Positions 1 through 11,878 of a DNA stretch of 64,000 nucleotides are shown here, piece after piece. A model generated the notes under the pieces. It was not told the origin of the DNA. It ran no database searches and saw nothing but the letters and a program-made list of their open reading frames with translations. Origin of the DNA: Torreya grandis (lineage: Eukaryota > Streptophyta > Pinopsida > Cupressales > Taxaceae); the NCBI GenBank assembly GCA_037957365.1, contig JARHVA010003187.1:1098001-1162000 (forward strand). Reading direction: 5' to 3'. A program made the position numbers and the translations under genes. The first letter of the stretch is position 1. Each line of letters begins with the position of its first letter.

Positions 1-843
1 TTGGGACCTCAAAATGCATCTATTGAATTAGATGCACTAAGTGACCTTGGAGGAAACTTAAGGGGTTTTATTCAACACATTTTAGGAATGTTTTTTGGAC
101 AATCCAAGGCTTGATTCATAGGTATTGAGCTCCATTAGATATAATTATTGAAATAGATATTAAAGAGATGCATTGTTACACCAAGGGCTCAATTCTTATT
201 TCTACTTACACAAGATTATCTACTACATAGTCCAATTTAATGTGTTTTCCACTTAAAAAAGTTATTTAAAAATTTATAACTAAAGGGATCTAGTCAAAGA
301 TATCAAAAAAACAACAAAAGGGTAAGATAGGATTTTACGCAAATAGGATAATATCAATAATAAATGTACAAAATTTAAGGGCGAGTAGGCTTTTAGGCAA
401 GTAAGATGGTAAGATATATCCTTGCCCTACTAGGGGATATATCCCAATAGTTGTGCAAGTTTCAATTTTCTAACAAGGCTTTTGTTAACATGTGTTCTAT
501 TAATGAAACATATTGGTGTATATAAATATTGAAGTTCACTAGAAGCTGAACATGTAAAATCTAATGTTTGTTCAACATTTATTCTATTAAGTTAAAAGTA
601 ACCAATCACATCTTAACAAGAGTCAATTATTGATACTCTAATGCATAAAGATTAGTACACTAAAGGTTAAGTATTGATCATATGTTTAAAAAATGCATTT
701 TATGACCTCTCATGATAAAACTAGTTATATTGTCAAATGTATAATGTGTTAGACCTTAAAACCTTATTTATAAGTAGTTAAGATGACATATTGAAATGGG
801 TAAAAATTTAAAAGTCTAATGTGATGTTAATTCACTGTCCAAA

Positions 844-942
844 GCTAATGGGACCTTTCCCCTATAAGAAACATGAAATTTGACATTTCCCCTATAAGGA
901 TGCATGGCTAATGGGACCTTTCCCCCATAAAAAACATGAAAA
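844..942. repeat. two direct copies of a ~36-bp unit
   Basis: A unit beginning GCTAATGGGACCTTTCCC and running into ATAAgAAACATGAAA occurs at about 844-879 and again at 907-942 with few differences. The spacer repeats part of it (TTTCCCCTATAAGGA). This is a small local duplication of unknown role. Confidence 0.7.
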
Positions 943-978
943 AATTTTGTTTGGTTTTACGTCAAAAAAACATGTACA

Positions 979-1014
979 CATACACATTATTTATTTCATC
1001 AAATAATGTGTATG
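979..1014. repeat. perfect 14-bp inverted repeat (hairpin)
   Basis: CATACACATTATTT at 979-992 is the exact reverse complement of 1001-1014, with the 8-base loop ATTTCATC. No run of T follows that would suggest a terminator, and no gene is adjacent. It could be a relic of a small inverted-repeat element. Confidence 0.7.
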
Positions 1015-2101
1015 CATTATATAACACATGCGTTATTTGAATTTGAATTTAAAACTGAGCCCTTCGGCTTGAAAATGGCTTGTATTTCTGAGCCAAAGGC
1101 TTGGGACTATGCATCTACAACTAGGACCAAGAGTTATAGGAAAAACTAATAAATTTCAACTTCAATCTCCAAATATGCTTGTGATTTCAACATCGAAATT
1201 TGAAAAAATATTACCATTATAATGATCACATTGTCCTCTTTCTAAATGTATGATTTTTATCATTTTTGGGCTATTTTAAGGGTTCAAACTATATTTATTT
1301 CTAACAACACATTTTTTAATCCATTACATGCCTCACCCATACATGCCTATTCAAGTTTATCTAATTTGTTTTTCTTTGATCCAAATTCAAAACAAATTAT
1401 ATGGTAATAAACTAGGCCTAATTCTACACACATTCAAAAAAAATCAAATTTCATTTTTTTTGATGTAGTTAGGGTGTGTCGCACAGATGGCTATCTATTT
1501 TTTTGTCAGTTTTTAGGACATACTTAATTACAAAAGTAATTAAAAAATATTCATCAAAAAAATAAAAAAATAAATTCATAACCTAATAGAAGATCTAATC
1601 TAAATATTCACCAAAGGGTTTCTAACAATATTAAATGATGCTCAAAAAATGGTGGGTCACACGGAATGGTACAATTCAAATTTTCTTAAAAAAATAGGAT
1701 GCCCTCTTCAAATTTTAAATGTTTGACCTATTTATTCTTAACTTTTTTTTAAAGAAGTTTTTTGGAAACTAGACTCAAAATGCTATGATTCATTTTTTTA
1801 TACCATCTTCAAATTTTGAGTTTAGCTATCTCTAATTATCTACAGAAGTTCACATTTCTAATATTTCAAAAAAATCATGTCCATGGGTAGGCCCTTTTTT
1901 GTCCCCCAATTTGGTGTACTTACCTAGGTTCAAATAGTTAACAATATAGTTAATACCCTATTTTAGGAAGTAGAGTATAGGAGTGTGAGTTCTATTTGAA
2001 GTAGTAACCAAAATTGAATGAATTATGCATTCAATAAATTCTTTTTAGTAAATCCTAATTATACAAACTAGTTAAATAAATTATGTGGTTATTGAATAAG
2101 C

Positions 2102-3026
2102 CATTGTGTTCATTTTCCCTGATAGCTAAATCATGTTAATATTAGAAGGCTCATGGAAACCCATTGATTGTATTATTAAATGATTGAATATGATGGTATG
2201 CTTATTTGGGATTCATTTTAGGATATTACTCTATCCTCTCTTTAAACTTATGTCTATCTTCTATGACTCAATTATTCCCTTAAATGGTGATATGAATGGA
2301 TGTTTCTAATGTTTAATTTCTTGTCACTAATGGAAATAGTAATATAGGTGGTGGATAACTTAGTACTATGTTTCCTCTCAATGTTATGTTTCTCTTTTCT
2401 GAATACTATGTATAAGTGTTTCTGGTGGAATTACAGAACACTTATCAAGTTAATAATAAAAGGATCATGAAAACTCATTGATTGCATTGTTGACAATTTC
2501 AACCTGATGGTATGCTTATTTGGGAATTATTCTATGCTCGAGGGTTGGGAATTCAATAATGTAGATATTTATTATGCATTAAATGAATGATTATGACCTA
2601 AATAATCATTATTTCTTTCGAGTAGTCCTCAACACATTCAACATAATACTCCTCAGTTCTTTAATGATAATTATGATAATGTGAAGGATGGGCATGTATG
2701 ATTATTTATTATGGGCTTGAAAAACACTTATTGTGTTCATTTTCCTTGATAACTCAATCAAGTTAATAATAGAATGATCAGGAAAACCTATTGATTGTAT
2801 TGTAACTGCTGGAACCTAATGGTATGCTTATTTGTGATTCATTTTAGGATCTTACCCTACTCTTTCTTTAAACCTGCATCTATCTTTTGTGAATCATTTA
2901 TTCCCTTAAATGATGATATGGATGGATGTTTATTATGTTTAATTTTTTGTTACTAATTGAAATAGTAACATAGGTGGTGGATAACTTAATATTATGTTTT
3001 CTCTCAATGTTATGTTTATCTTTTCT
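2102..3026. repeat. ~300-bp direct duplication with a third partial copy
   Basis: 2102-2400 and 2730-3026 align along their whole length, both ending in a segment with GGTGGTGGATAACTTA and CTCTCAATGTTATGTTT. A partial copy lies at about 2440-2537, containing CTGATGGTATGCTTATTTGG. Similarity is obvious by eye but with many substitutions, so the duplication is old. No coding potential is convincing in it. Confidence 0.75.
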
Positions 3027-3649
3027 TAGTATTATGTTTCTCTCAATGCCCTTTGTTTATGCAAAAATTAATAAGTCTATTATTTTTAGATTTCTCACTT
3101 CATATATGTCATCCAAGTGGAAGAGATTTTTATCTCTTATGGTGCAAAATCAACATCCTATGGAGTTATCATCCAATGAATTGTAGTGGAGCGAGGTGGA
3201 GTATATTCTAGGCAAAGATAAAGATATCACTACCTAGATATAAAGAGATATATAGAAGACTTATTAAATGGTGAGTGTGAGAGATCGAGGTATCCCACTA
3301 CCTTTTATATTGAAGATATCATATTCAATCCTATGCCATCTGACTTGCAAAAATTTAGGATCTTTAGATCTCTCTAATACATAGTGTGTATATTGTTTAT
3401 TGTAATTGTTTTTTTTTAATATGAGTTGATGTTTTTTTTTTTAAATCATAATTTTTGTATGTATGATATAGGTATTGTTATACATATGGCCCAGAGGATT
3501 ATAGGGTGGAAGATGATGCACATTATAACATTTCAAATATTACAAAGGTTGGTATTGAAAATTGACCTAGCTATAATAATTCACATCATGGATGTTAATG
3601 TAATTTTTATATCCATGTGTTGATGAAGATGCAATAAAATGCTTTGATT

Positions 3650-4014
3650 ACATATAAAAACATGTGTCATATGGACCTCCATGGTATGGTTTTCCATGGG
3701 CAAGAGATCGATGACTTTGGGGGAAGTCATTATACTCTGGATCCATTCATAAGTGATGCATTAAAGGATTGGGTGGAGAGGTTATTTTTGGGCCTGACAC
3801 CTGAACTTATTCACCAAAAGCATTGTGACATGGCGCATGAAAAACTTACATTGTTCAAAGGATAGACAAAGAGGGATGATTTCATGACTAAAGATGATGT
3901 TTGAAATATTCAGAAAAGGATGAAGGAAGCAGAATATAAATTCAAGACTAGTGATATGGATAGTGTTTGGACATTTGTCACTAAAAATCCTAAAAAAGTA
4001 TTTGTGTATGAATA
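3650..4014 (+). pseudogene. relic of a MULE/FAR1-like transposase segment
   Basis: One frame reads through 3650-3865 and continues, after a stop, to 4014. The first part has DWVERLFLGLTPELIHQKH. The second part, in the same frame, has TKRDDFMTKDDV, a stop, then a tail ending KKVFVYE. From memory, this order (a WVE..L..G.TP..IH..H segment, then TRDDF...DV, then a SV..WV..N...VF.Y segment) resembles a region of plant MULE/FAR1- or ZSWIM-like proteins. That family match is recall, not a search. In-frame stops at 3863 and about 3901, plus absence of the rest of the protein, make it a fragment. It lies just outside the left end of E1. Confidence 0.35.
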
Positions 4015-6022
4015 AATTGAAAAAATAGGAAAGGAGTAGAAACCCTTTATCTTAAGCCTCTAAATTCCTTAGTAATGTAAATGGATGTTGAAGTATGAAC
4101 ACAATAGTATAATTTCAATGGACTTTGCTTATAAGACAAATGTTCAAAAGGTACTTGAATATTTATAAATTTGGATTAGACTTATTATTGTATAATACTT
4201 ATGTTATTGTAAGATAATTATGTTATTGTATGACACTTATGTTATTGTAAGATAATTTGGCCACCTTCTCCTAGTGAAAACTTAGCAGCTAATACCACAT
4301 GTAATGTCATCAAAATTTGCTGCTCAATCATTACCCCCATTTCCTGTAGTAGTGGCTAATTCTACCCCTTAGACATCAAAAATTTGATTTCTTTACCATA
4401 TACCTTGTCGGCATTTTTTATCACTCCTACATAAAAATGACATGTAATGGTGGTAAATGTTTTTCCTCTACATAAATATGAGTTTTACCTTACATGTCAG
4501 GGTGGAAAATTTAGCCACTGATGCAAATGGTAAATATCCCTCACATGCAAGGGTAGAAAATTTCATCACCCATGCAAATATTCTCTTAAATTTTCCTAAC
4601 TCTAGGATATTTTAAATTTTGTTTTTTTTAGCTCACTTTCCTCTAGTTTTTTAGCCTACTCACACTTTATCCCTTTCAAGTGCATCTCCGTATTCGTGAT
4701 CATCGACATGCAATTTTCCCAAATTGCCAGTACTTTTCCTAATTGCATGATCATGACATTTTGTTGCAGTTTTTTTTATGGATCTTCTTTCTTCACCGAC
4801 ATCATTTTGGTAGAAGCTCTTTCAGATGACTGAGTTATCTCTGAAGAAGTCAAAAGTGAGGAAGTATAAATATCAAGATATTTTTCTAATAACCTCGGTT
4901 ACTTCTAATATCGATGACATTAGAGATATAGAGATTGGTCATGTGGACATAGCTGAGTTTGTTAAAAAAACTAAGTCAAGAAATCCTAGCTCCAAAATAA
5001 AAAAGATAATTGATAGTAACATTTATTTTATATCTTCTTTCCTTGTCGCAGCTCACAACATGAAATTTGTTCTTCAGTGTGCTCAGTTTTATAATAAAGA
5101 TACTAGGGTTGTGTTGGATGCTCGTGGCATTGTACTAATCAAACTAGATCCCAAATTCATTGATAAGGTGTTTATGAGCCCTCTTGCTATAGAAGTGATA
5201 AATCTTGAGTTTATTGAAGCACAAAAAAAATATGACAAAAATCCTGAAAAATTAAAGAAGGTAATTAATAATAAATATCTCAACATGTCAAGGGAAAAAT
5301 TATCAAGGTGGCCACGTAGTTTTCCAATAAGTGAATTTATAGAAGAAGTTGGTGATCTAATAACTTCTCATCAAGGTAAGAGGTTTTCCCTCTTCCTCAC
5401 AGTTTCATAAATGGATGTATCCTTTCATCAAGGTAATACTCCAAGGAAAACAAACCATCTTATAGGGAGAACAAATTAGAAATGCTTTGCATGAACAATT
5501 GATGAAGGTATCCACTACCTTAAAGTTATACATGACTTCTTATCTAGTGTATATTGCAACTTCAATGAGAATCTTTCCAAGTCTAACATCAGAAGGAGAT
5601 AGGAGAGTAATCCCAGTGTATGAATACTACTCTCAATTAATATTAAAGTGTTTTATTCATCATTTTAGGAGAGTAAATGATGCTTTCTTTACAATATTCT
5701 TGTCATTTTTATCCTCAAATAGAACAAAGAAGAGTGTTAGATGAGGCTTGGATAGTGGTAAATGATTTTGGATGCATGTTCTTATAGTTTCCATTTTTCT
5801 CATACTTAAGGGTTGGATTTTTCCAAGGTCATCCTTATATGCTTCCAAGATTCCCCTTAGACAAACTAGTCTTAATGGAGTTATGCAAACCAATGATTGT
5901 CATACATAATAAATAGATGGAGCTCAAAAATCTTGGTTTTAGATTCTCAGTTGAAATTGGCAGGTATTTATTATTAACTATTGTGAGGGCTAGAGTCATG
6001 GAATTTGAGATGCAGCTTATAA

Positions 6023-6027
6023 CTATG
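6023..6027. repeat. target-site duplication of E5 (pair with 9069-9073)
   Basis: CTATG stands at 6023-6027 directly before TGTTAGG and again at 9069-9073 directly after CCTAACA. Removing one copy and the element restores continuity with the E1 right copy near 20906. Confidence 0.9.
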
Positions 6028-6749
6028 TGTTAGGTGAACCCTTATCCAACGGAAGCACAATTGAATACTTTCTTATAAGCAATTAAACATGGAATTATAC
6101 CAAAATGATAAAGTAACTAGAAACTTGAGACAACAAAGAATTTGAGAGACAATACACACTCTTGTATTAGATATTACTAGAAGAAAATACAATAAGGAAG
6201 ATGCCACTTCTTCCTCCACCTCAAAGGCTCGCCACACCTCAAGACCTTCTTCCCTCTCTCTCTTGCTCAACACAAAAACTCTATAGCCTGAGTTATTATC
6301 CCTCCTTGAATGCTTCAACTGATCTCCTTGACCTTACACCTGTAGATCTCTTTGACCTTGCTTGCTTTAATGCTTTTACTTGCCTTCTTGATAATTACAA
6401 TACATGCCTTATGGGTCTTTAAATAGGATCCCATGCATACAAAAATAGAAATCTAACTACAATAATTAGACATGCAGCTTGTGACTATAATTAGTCATTT
6501 GACATGAAAACACTCACTTCACTTAACTGACTGTTCATCAACAGCAGTTCTAGAACACACAGGTGACTGATGCCAGTCCCTGCTTGCCTGGTGCTATCGA
6601 CGTCGGTCGACTAGTTGCCTTCACCGGTTTCCTTCTGCACTGCATCTGACTGACATCGGTCATGCTGTCGATGCCAGTTCTTCTGGTTCTTCAGCAACCT
6701 CTTCTTCATGTCTGAAAACAATTGAAGCTTTTAGCTCCACACCCTAATA
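6028..6749 (-). repeat. E5 3' LTR, 722 bp
   Basis: In element orientation it starts TATTAGGGTGTGGAGC (one change from the expected TG) and ends CACCTAACA. Its first ~260 bp match the other LTR fragment at 8808-9068. Decayed CCGACGTCGG-type motifs lie at about 6566, 6597-6610, 6650-6661 and 6667. Confidence 0.85.
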
Positions 6750-6764
6750 ATCTCCCACTTAGAG
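6750..6764 (-). other. E5 polypurine tract
   Basis: On the minus strand CTCTAAGTGGGAGAT directly abuts the start of the 3' LTR, the expected position and composition of the plus-strand primer of an LTR retrotransposon. Confidence 0.7.
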
Positions 6765-7463
6765 ATAAATAGCTGCTACTATACCTGTACTTGTACACCA
6801 TCTATTTTGTTCCTTTGGCTCTGTATTCCTCTTCAAAGTCACTATTGAGGACCAACCACCATGCAAACTTGTGATGCTATACCTGTCACTTATGCCATAA
6901 GAATTTTTTTGCTCCCAAATTCTTCATGACATACTTTTGAACCAACTCTACCCTTAGCTCAAAAAACTCCTTGTATATGAAACCCTGCAATAAGCAACAC
7001 AATACAGTAACAGGATAATGTAGCTAATATTATCCAACCTGGTAAAGATAAAGTATAATGGTCAAACCTCCATTATCCTGCAGCCTAATCAAGACCATAT
7101 ACCATAGCCTTCTATCTCATGTGTCCATCCACTCTCTTCTCTAATATGGGAATCCATCCTTCTATCTAGTGCTTCCTTCTAGCTGACAACTCTACCAACT
7201 AATACCTATTTGGTTCTTCTCCAAGGACTCACACTCCTCATCCATGCCAAGCTCCCACTGTTTCCAGATTCTACCTGCATTGCTTCTTCCATCTTCCTAG
7301 TTCTTGACTATCAGTAAGCAATATAAAGAAGGTGAACAACGAATATGAGGTTCACTTACCATTTCTGACCTCCATATGGGTGTTTGAGACTCATTGATAG
7401 CTAGTTGTCCACCCATCATCTATTCTAGTGACCGATCTCAGCCATCTCCCAGTCTACTCCCGA
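6765..7463. other. E5 internal non-coding remainder
   Basis: Between the polypurine tract and the motif array no reading frame on the minus strand resembles copia RT or RNase H. This is probably the 3' untranslated part plus decayed ends of pol left after deletion. Confidence 0.4.
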
Positions 7464-7637
7464 CCGATGTCGGTTCCCTGCACTGACCTTGACTGTCGAC
7501 ATCATTTCCCTGGCCGACATCGGTGTCCCACCTGCCGACATCGGTCCTGATGACTGACGTCGGACTTCTCCTACCCGACCTACCGACCCTGCTGGTCTGC
7601 ACATGACCGATGTCAGTTTCTGTCTGGCCGACATCGG
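7464..7637. repeat. cluster of CCGACGTCGG-type palindromes inside E5
   Basis: At least six 10-bp units at irregular spacing: CCGATGTCGG near 7464, CCGACATCGG at 7514 and 7535, CTGACGTCGG at 7554, CCGATGTCAG at 7607 and CCGACATCGG at 7628. A half-like TCGACATCA lies near 7496. Each differs from CCGACGTCGG mostly by C-to-T or G-to-A at CpG. Confidence 0.85.
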
Positions 7638-7663
7638 TGCCATGGGAGCACCAGCGTCAGTAC

Positions 7664-8197
7664 CTATGTTTTTCTAAAAGTGATGAATTTTTCATCCGTG
7701 AGCTCATCTTGGATCAAACCTCTATCCATACTGCCTTGCTCAGATTTATTTAGCCCCTGTGACTGATCTATGTCCTTTATCTCCTCCATAAACACAAAGG
7801 CTTCTTTGTTCCTGTCAAAAGCATCAAATTTCCTTTTTCTACAATGAACTCTATCTATGCTTTCTGAATCTGAACACATACCTTTTGAATCAAGAACGTA
7901 CATTCCCTTCTTATTCATGTGACCAAGCCTATTAAGCCACATCTTCAAATCTACAGCTGAAGTAGATAAACTAGAAGTAGAATCAGCAATACAAGTAGAT
8001 AGATAAAGAGTATCTACTTTCTTACCTCTTGCTAGAACAAGTGTGCCCTTGGTAACCTTCCAAGAATCCACTGTGAGGGTGATTGTGCATCCCTCATCAC
8101 CCAACCTTCCTACAGAAATAAAACTCTGCTTTAGAATCGGGACATGCATGACCTCCTTCAACACCCATGTGTTGTCAATCTGCAATCTCAACTGCAC
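7664..8197 (-). pseudogene. copia protease C-terminus plus GAG-pre-integrase fragment
   Basis: A 177-codon frame. Residues 1-60 have the copia pattern WVLKEVMHVPILKQSFISVG, followed by WKVTKGTLVLARG. Residues ~86-102 read MWLNRLGHMNKKGM, the GAG-pre-integrase signature (usually LWHxRLGHM). After this the expected zinc-binding and catalytic integrase parts are absent. The chain instead runs into a charged segment that could be the linker before RT, so an internal deletion joins the two. The protease catalytic DSGA is upstream and not in this frame. It lies on the same strand as the gag fragment and 3' to it, the normal copia order. Confidence 0.7.
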
Positions 8198-8368
8198 TTT
8201 CCCTTTTCCAACTATCTAACAAGGTGTACCATCCCCTAAATAAAGCACTCCAAAGTCTCCCTGTTCATACTCATGAAACAAATCTCTGTTTGGGGATGCA
8301 TGAAAAGATGAACCAGAATCTAAAATCCATGATCCTACCTGACTATCCAAAGAAAGTATGAGAGCATC

Positions 8369-8807
8369 CTATACCACAATATTTGCATCCTTTGCTTCTT
8401 CAATACCTGCATGTTGATTCTCTTTATCTCTCAACCAACACTCCTTCTTTGTATGTCTTTTCTTTCCACAAAACCAGTAGGGAACACCTTTGGACTCGGA
8501 TCTCCTTCCTGACCTTGATTTCCCTTGCTCAACCTTCTCCCTTTGCCTTCCCCTGCTTTTTGCACTTAGAGCATTACCTAATGATTCACCTGTGCTTCTC
8601 CTGTGTATTTCCTCATTCAAGATCACACTCACAACATCATCAAATTTTAATATTTTAGAAGCAGATGTAGAATTACTTACTTCCATAACTAAACTATCCC
8701 AACTTTCAGGTAAAGAACATAAAATCAAGAGAGCCTTTACCTCATCATCAAAAACAATATTGACTGAAGCTAATTGGTTTATCAAACCATGGAAATCACT
8801 GAGATGA
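8369..8807 (-). pseudogene. copia gag fragment with zinc knuckle
   Basis: The frame holds the C-terminal half of a copia gag. LPESWDSLVMEVSN is the typical LP.S+..+...+ segment of the UBN2-type gag domain. Then comes a basic Arg/Ser-rich part, then FCGKKRHTKKEC, a CCHC knuckle whose first Cys is replaced (YWF before C). The N-terminal part of gag is missing because the frame starts at the deletion junction with the LTR fragment at 8808. It would encode the capsid-like protein that packages the element RNA; here it is incomplete. Confidence 0.8.
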
Positions 8808-9068
8808 GATTAGTCATTTGACATGTAAACACTCGCTTCACTTAACTGATTGTTCGTCAACAACAGTTCTGGAACACACAGGCGACCGACGTTGGTCCCT
8901 ACTTGCCTGGTGCTGTCAACGTTGGCCGACTAGCTGCCATCGCCGGTTGCCTTCTACACTGCATCCGACTGACGTCGGTCATGATGCCGACACCGGTTCT
9001 TCTAGTTCTTCAGCAACCTCTTCTTTGTGTCTGCAAACAGTTGAAGCTTTTAGCTCCACACCCTAACA
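8808..9068 (-). repeat. E5 5' LTR, truncated to 261 bp
   Basis: Matches the first ~260 bp of the LTR at 6749-6490. It ends abruptly at 8808 against gag, so the rest of the LTR, the PBS and the gag start are deleted. It keeps motif units at 8886 (CCGACGTTGG), 8969 (CTGACGTCGG) and 8987 (CCGACACCGG). Confidence 0.85.
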
Positions 9069-11402
9069 CTATGAAGCAATTTAAGAGAAGACTAAATTTT
9101 GACTATAGGGGTGTGAAAGACATAATCAAGAGGAAAACTCAATTCCATGAACCTATGGTATAAGATGTTTGGATAGATTTGAGAACAGAAGATGTCAAGA
9201 AAATGGACTATAATAGGTTATCTTGTGAGCAGATTGAATATCTGGGACTTGCTAGTAGTCTTGAGCTTCTAGTGGATGATGGAGAGTTGATTAATGAAAA
9301 ATAAAATATTGAACATATTGTTAATGCCCCTCTACCTCCAATCCAATGGTCCCAAAAAGCGCTGACCTCTTTGAGGAAAATATTTGAACCTATATTGGCA
9401 AACACCAATAATTAGCTAGTAAATAAGGGAATTGCTTTGAAAGAATTCCTCACATGATCAGAAGCTAAGATTAAAAAGGAAATAAGAAGAAAAGTAGAGA
9501 ATAGGATGATGAACAAAATTGATGTTCCTTCTTATTCCAAGCTGCATAAGTCTAAGATCATATTTGTGACAAAAAATTTGAAAGCTGTAGAAAAAGAATC
9601 TGAAATAGAAGATATGGAAATTGAGAAATAGATCATTGAAGAACTAGCAACGAAAGAGATGGAGATTGAATATATACCTATAAATCAATTAGAGGAAGAA
9701 ACTTTGTCTCCATAAGATATTGTACAACAAAAAATGGGAGTCTCTTCCCCCCTACTTGACACACCTATTGCAACTCCTTCATCTGTTTCTCCTATTAATG
9801 TTCCATCTTTTGAATCTCCCTCTCCTTCCAAAATAATTTTTGACAACCCTAAAAACATGTTTGAATATATTCTCCATTCCTCAAGATCTATTCCTAATTT
9901 GTCTTCCCCCTCTTTTGATATTGGAGATACTTCTACTTTTGATCACCTAGTAAAAAGTGCAGTTTTTACTAACACTCCACCTATTATTTCCACTATCTGT
10001 GCAAGTGTAGCTCCGGTGATGCCAACAATGGAGATAGATCCTAATGTGAGTACTTTTGTGCTTCCACCATGGTTATAATATTATACACCAAAAAGGAAGA
10101 AACAATCCATCTCTCCATATGACTTTGATTTTAATAAGTTGGTTCTTATAAAAGCTAAGACCTCAAAGAAGCCAAAGATTCTTTCAAAAATACTTTGGGA
10201 CAAGGGACACATTTTTCTAAATATTTCAAGACCTCCATAAGATGTAACCATATATAATTTTGATATAAATGATTACTCTATCTCTAGAGTTGATTTATGT
10301 AAGATAACTCATGAAAGTGCCAAGAATGATATGCAGTCAGCCATGGATATCTTGATTCAAAAATTTGATAGGGAGAAAGAAATGAAGGATCATTACAAAG
10401 CAATGGTGGAATAGTTGAATGTAGTTGTAATAAAATTCACTTTGAGTATAGATGCAGTAACTCTTGAGGCCATTCCTATAGAAGACCACATTATTCAGAA
10501 AGTAGAAAAGACTTATCTCAAAGGAAAAGTACTTGAAGAGTACTTGGACAAGATGTGTGTACAAGGAATTTCCCTACTTATAGAGCTATCTGATAAAATA
10601 GATAAAATGAGGAAAATAAGAGAAAAACTTGATGATCTCACTGAAGTTGTTTCTCAAGGTATTGAGAGCATAGAGAAGAATCATGATAAATGGGTGGAGA
10701 TGAGAAAACTAAAAATAAGCACTCTAATATCAATTTGCATCATTATTGATAGTGATTCTTATACCCAAAAAAAAGAAGCATTGACATATAGGAGTTGTGT
10801 GCTTAAATATTTGATCAATGACCTTGAATCTACAAGATAACTCAGTGAACAAAGTGATGTCAGTATTTTGCATAAATTGGAGGAGCTACCTTCCAAGCTT
10901 ACGTCACAAGATAATCAATTTCTCTCTGCAAATGAAATGATTCAAGAATTTGAAGATATGTTCCAGAAAGAATATGAAAGTAAAACATTTTATATATCCT
11001 CTATGGATAATATCTTAGACAATCAGTTGACTCTAGATAATTTGAAAACCAAGTTAACTAGTCATGCAAAATCAGTCACCACAGTAAGAGATGAAATAGT
11101 TAGAGCCAAGATGATTTTCAGGAACAGTATTAGTCTAGACAGTATCGGGATGCAAGCAACTTTCACTATGTATGATGTACACATGAAGAAGGATGGTGAT
11201 ATGATTTGAAGCAATATATTTTTCCCTTAGTTTATTTTCCATTTTTAAGATGTACTTTTGAAACAACTTTGGACATTTTTACATGTACTTTTTTCATATG
11301 TAATTATATATAAAAATGAGAAGTCCCAAGTCAATAAGGACTCTTATTTTTGAATAGGTCAAAGTAGTTAGGTTTTTCCTAAATTTTCTCAAGGACTCTC
11401 CC

Positions 11403-11411
11403 TATAAATAA
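11403..11411 (+). promoter_or_regulatory. TATA box of the E1 left LTR
   Basis: TATAAATAA in the context CCCTATAAATAAAGAGGGCC, about 720 bp before the LTR end, with the same element at 23237 in the right copy. Position and context fit the U3/R promoter of a plant LTR. Confidence 0.6.
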
Positions 11412-11483
11412 AGAGGGCCTCTTTTTTAAGTGGATCTTCTTTTTTATTGAAACAAAACTCTGCTAAATTGAAGAGCATTTTGA

Positions 11484-11878
11484 GACTTTGACTTCAAATT
11501 GTAAATCAAATTTTATCAAGTGAATGAGAAAGCAAGTGATATTTCAAACTTTGTGTTGAAATAATTTTTGATGTATGGGAATTTATTCTTATGTCTTTTT
11601 TATAATACAATATTATCTATTTGATTAAATATTAGTGTGAGTGAAAATAATTTGGGAGATGTTCTTAAGTTGATTGTAGAGACTTTGTGCTACAACAATT
11701 ATCTTTAGTTTGTGAGTTAGTGTTTTAAAGAAAAGGATATTGGAAAGGCTTTGAACTACTATTATCTTTTATGATCATATATTTTGTCATATTTTTCAGT
11801 GAAGACTTTGGGCTACACTTCATTCTACTTTGTTCTAAATTTTAAATCAGCAAAAGAAGCAATGATAGACTTTGTGCT
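11484..11878 (+). repeat. five spaced copies of AGACTTTGTGCT in E1 R/U5
   Basis: Copies at about 11484 (AGACTTTGACTT), 11546 (AAACTTTGTGTT), 11680 (AGACTTTGTGCT), 11803 (AGACTTTGGGCT) and 11867 (AGACTTTGTGCT), downstream of the TATA box. The related element E2 has five copies in the equivalent place although the sequence between them differs. Confidence 0.75.

Larger units (their letters stand above)
1..2101. other. AT-rich non-coding stretch
   Basis: No ORF of useful length and no recognisable protein is seen on either strand. The sequence is AT-rich with many homopolymer runs. It holds a short duplicated segment (844-942) and a perfect hairpin (979-1014), listed separately. It may be old decayed repeat or ordinary intergenic DNA; I cannot tell which. 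Confidence 0.6.
6028..9068 (-). mobile_element. E5: internally deleted Ty1/copia element nested in E1
   Basis: The insertion begins TGTTAGG and ends CCTAACA, with a perfect 5-bp CTATG duplication, and it interrupts the E1 ORF. On the minus strand it holds a 5' LTR fragment (9068-8808), gag, a protease/GAG-pre-integrase fragment, an internal non-coding part, a polypurine tract and a full 3' LTR (6749-6028). The 5' LTR lacks its last ~460 bp, and the PBS and gag start are missing. Integrase core, RT and RNase H are also gone. It could only have moved with proteins from a relative. Confidence 0.85.
4826..11209 (+). pseudogene. broken long ORF of unknown function in the E1 left repeat
   Basis: The first part opens with ATG at 4826 and runs 194 codons (VVLDARG, EFIEEVGDLIT). 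It continues through frame changes to the copia insertion at 6028, resumes at 9074, and ends at 11209 (HMKKDGDMI). Pieces at 9734-10078, 10415-10840 and 10868-11209 match the right copy at 19702-23041 in the same order. The middle is Ser/Pro/Thr-rich, followed by a charged, helical-looking part rich in K and E that could form coiled coils. I recognise no domain. It is on the sense strand downstream of integrase in element order, the place where plant Ty3/gypsy elements often carry extra ORFs. Function is not assignable. Confidence 0.6.

Noticed and set aside
6201..6422. Plus-strand 73-codon ORF in the E5 LTR
   Set aside because: Shadow frame inside an antisense LTR; no similarity to anything and no support elsewhere.
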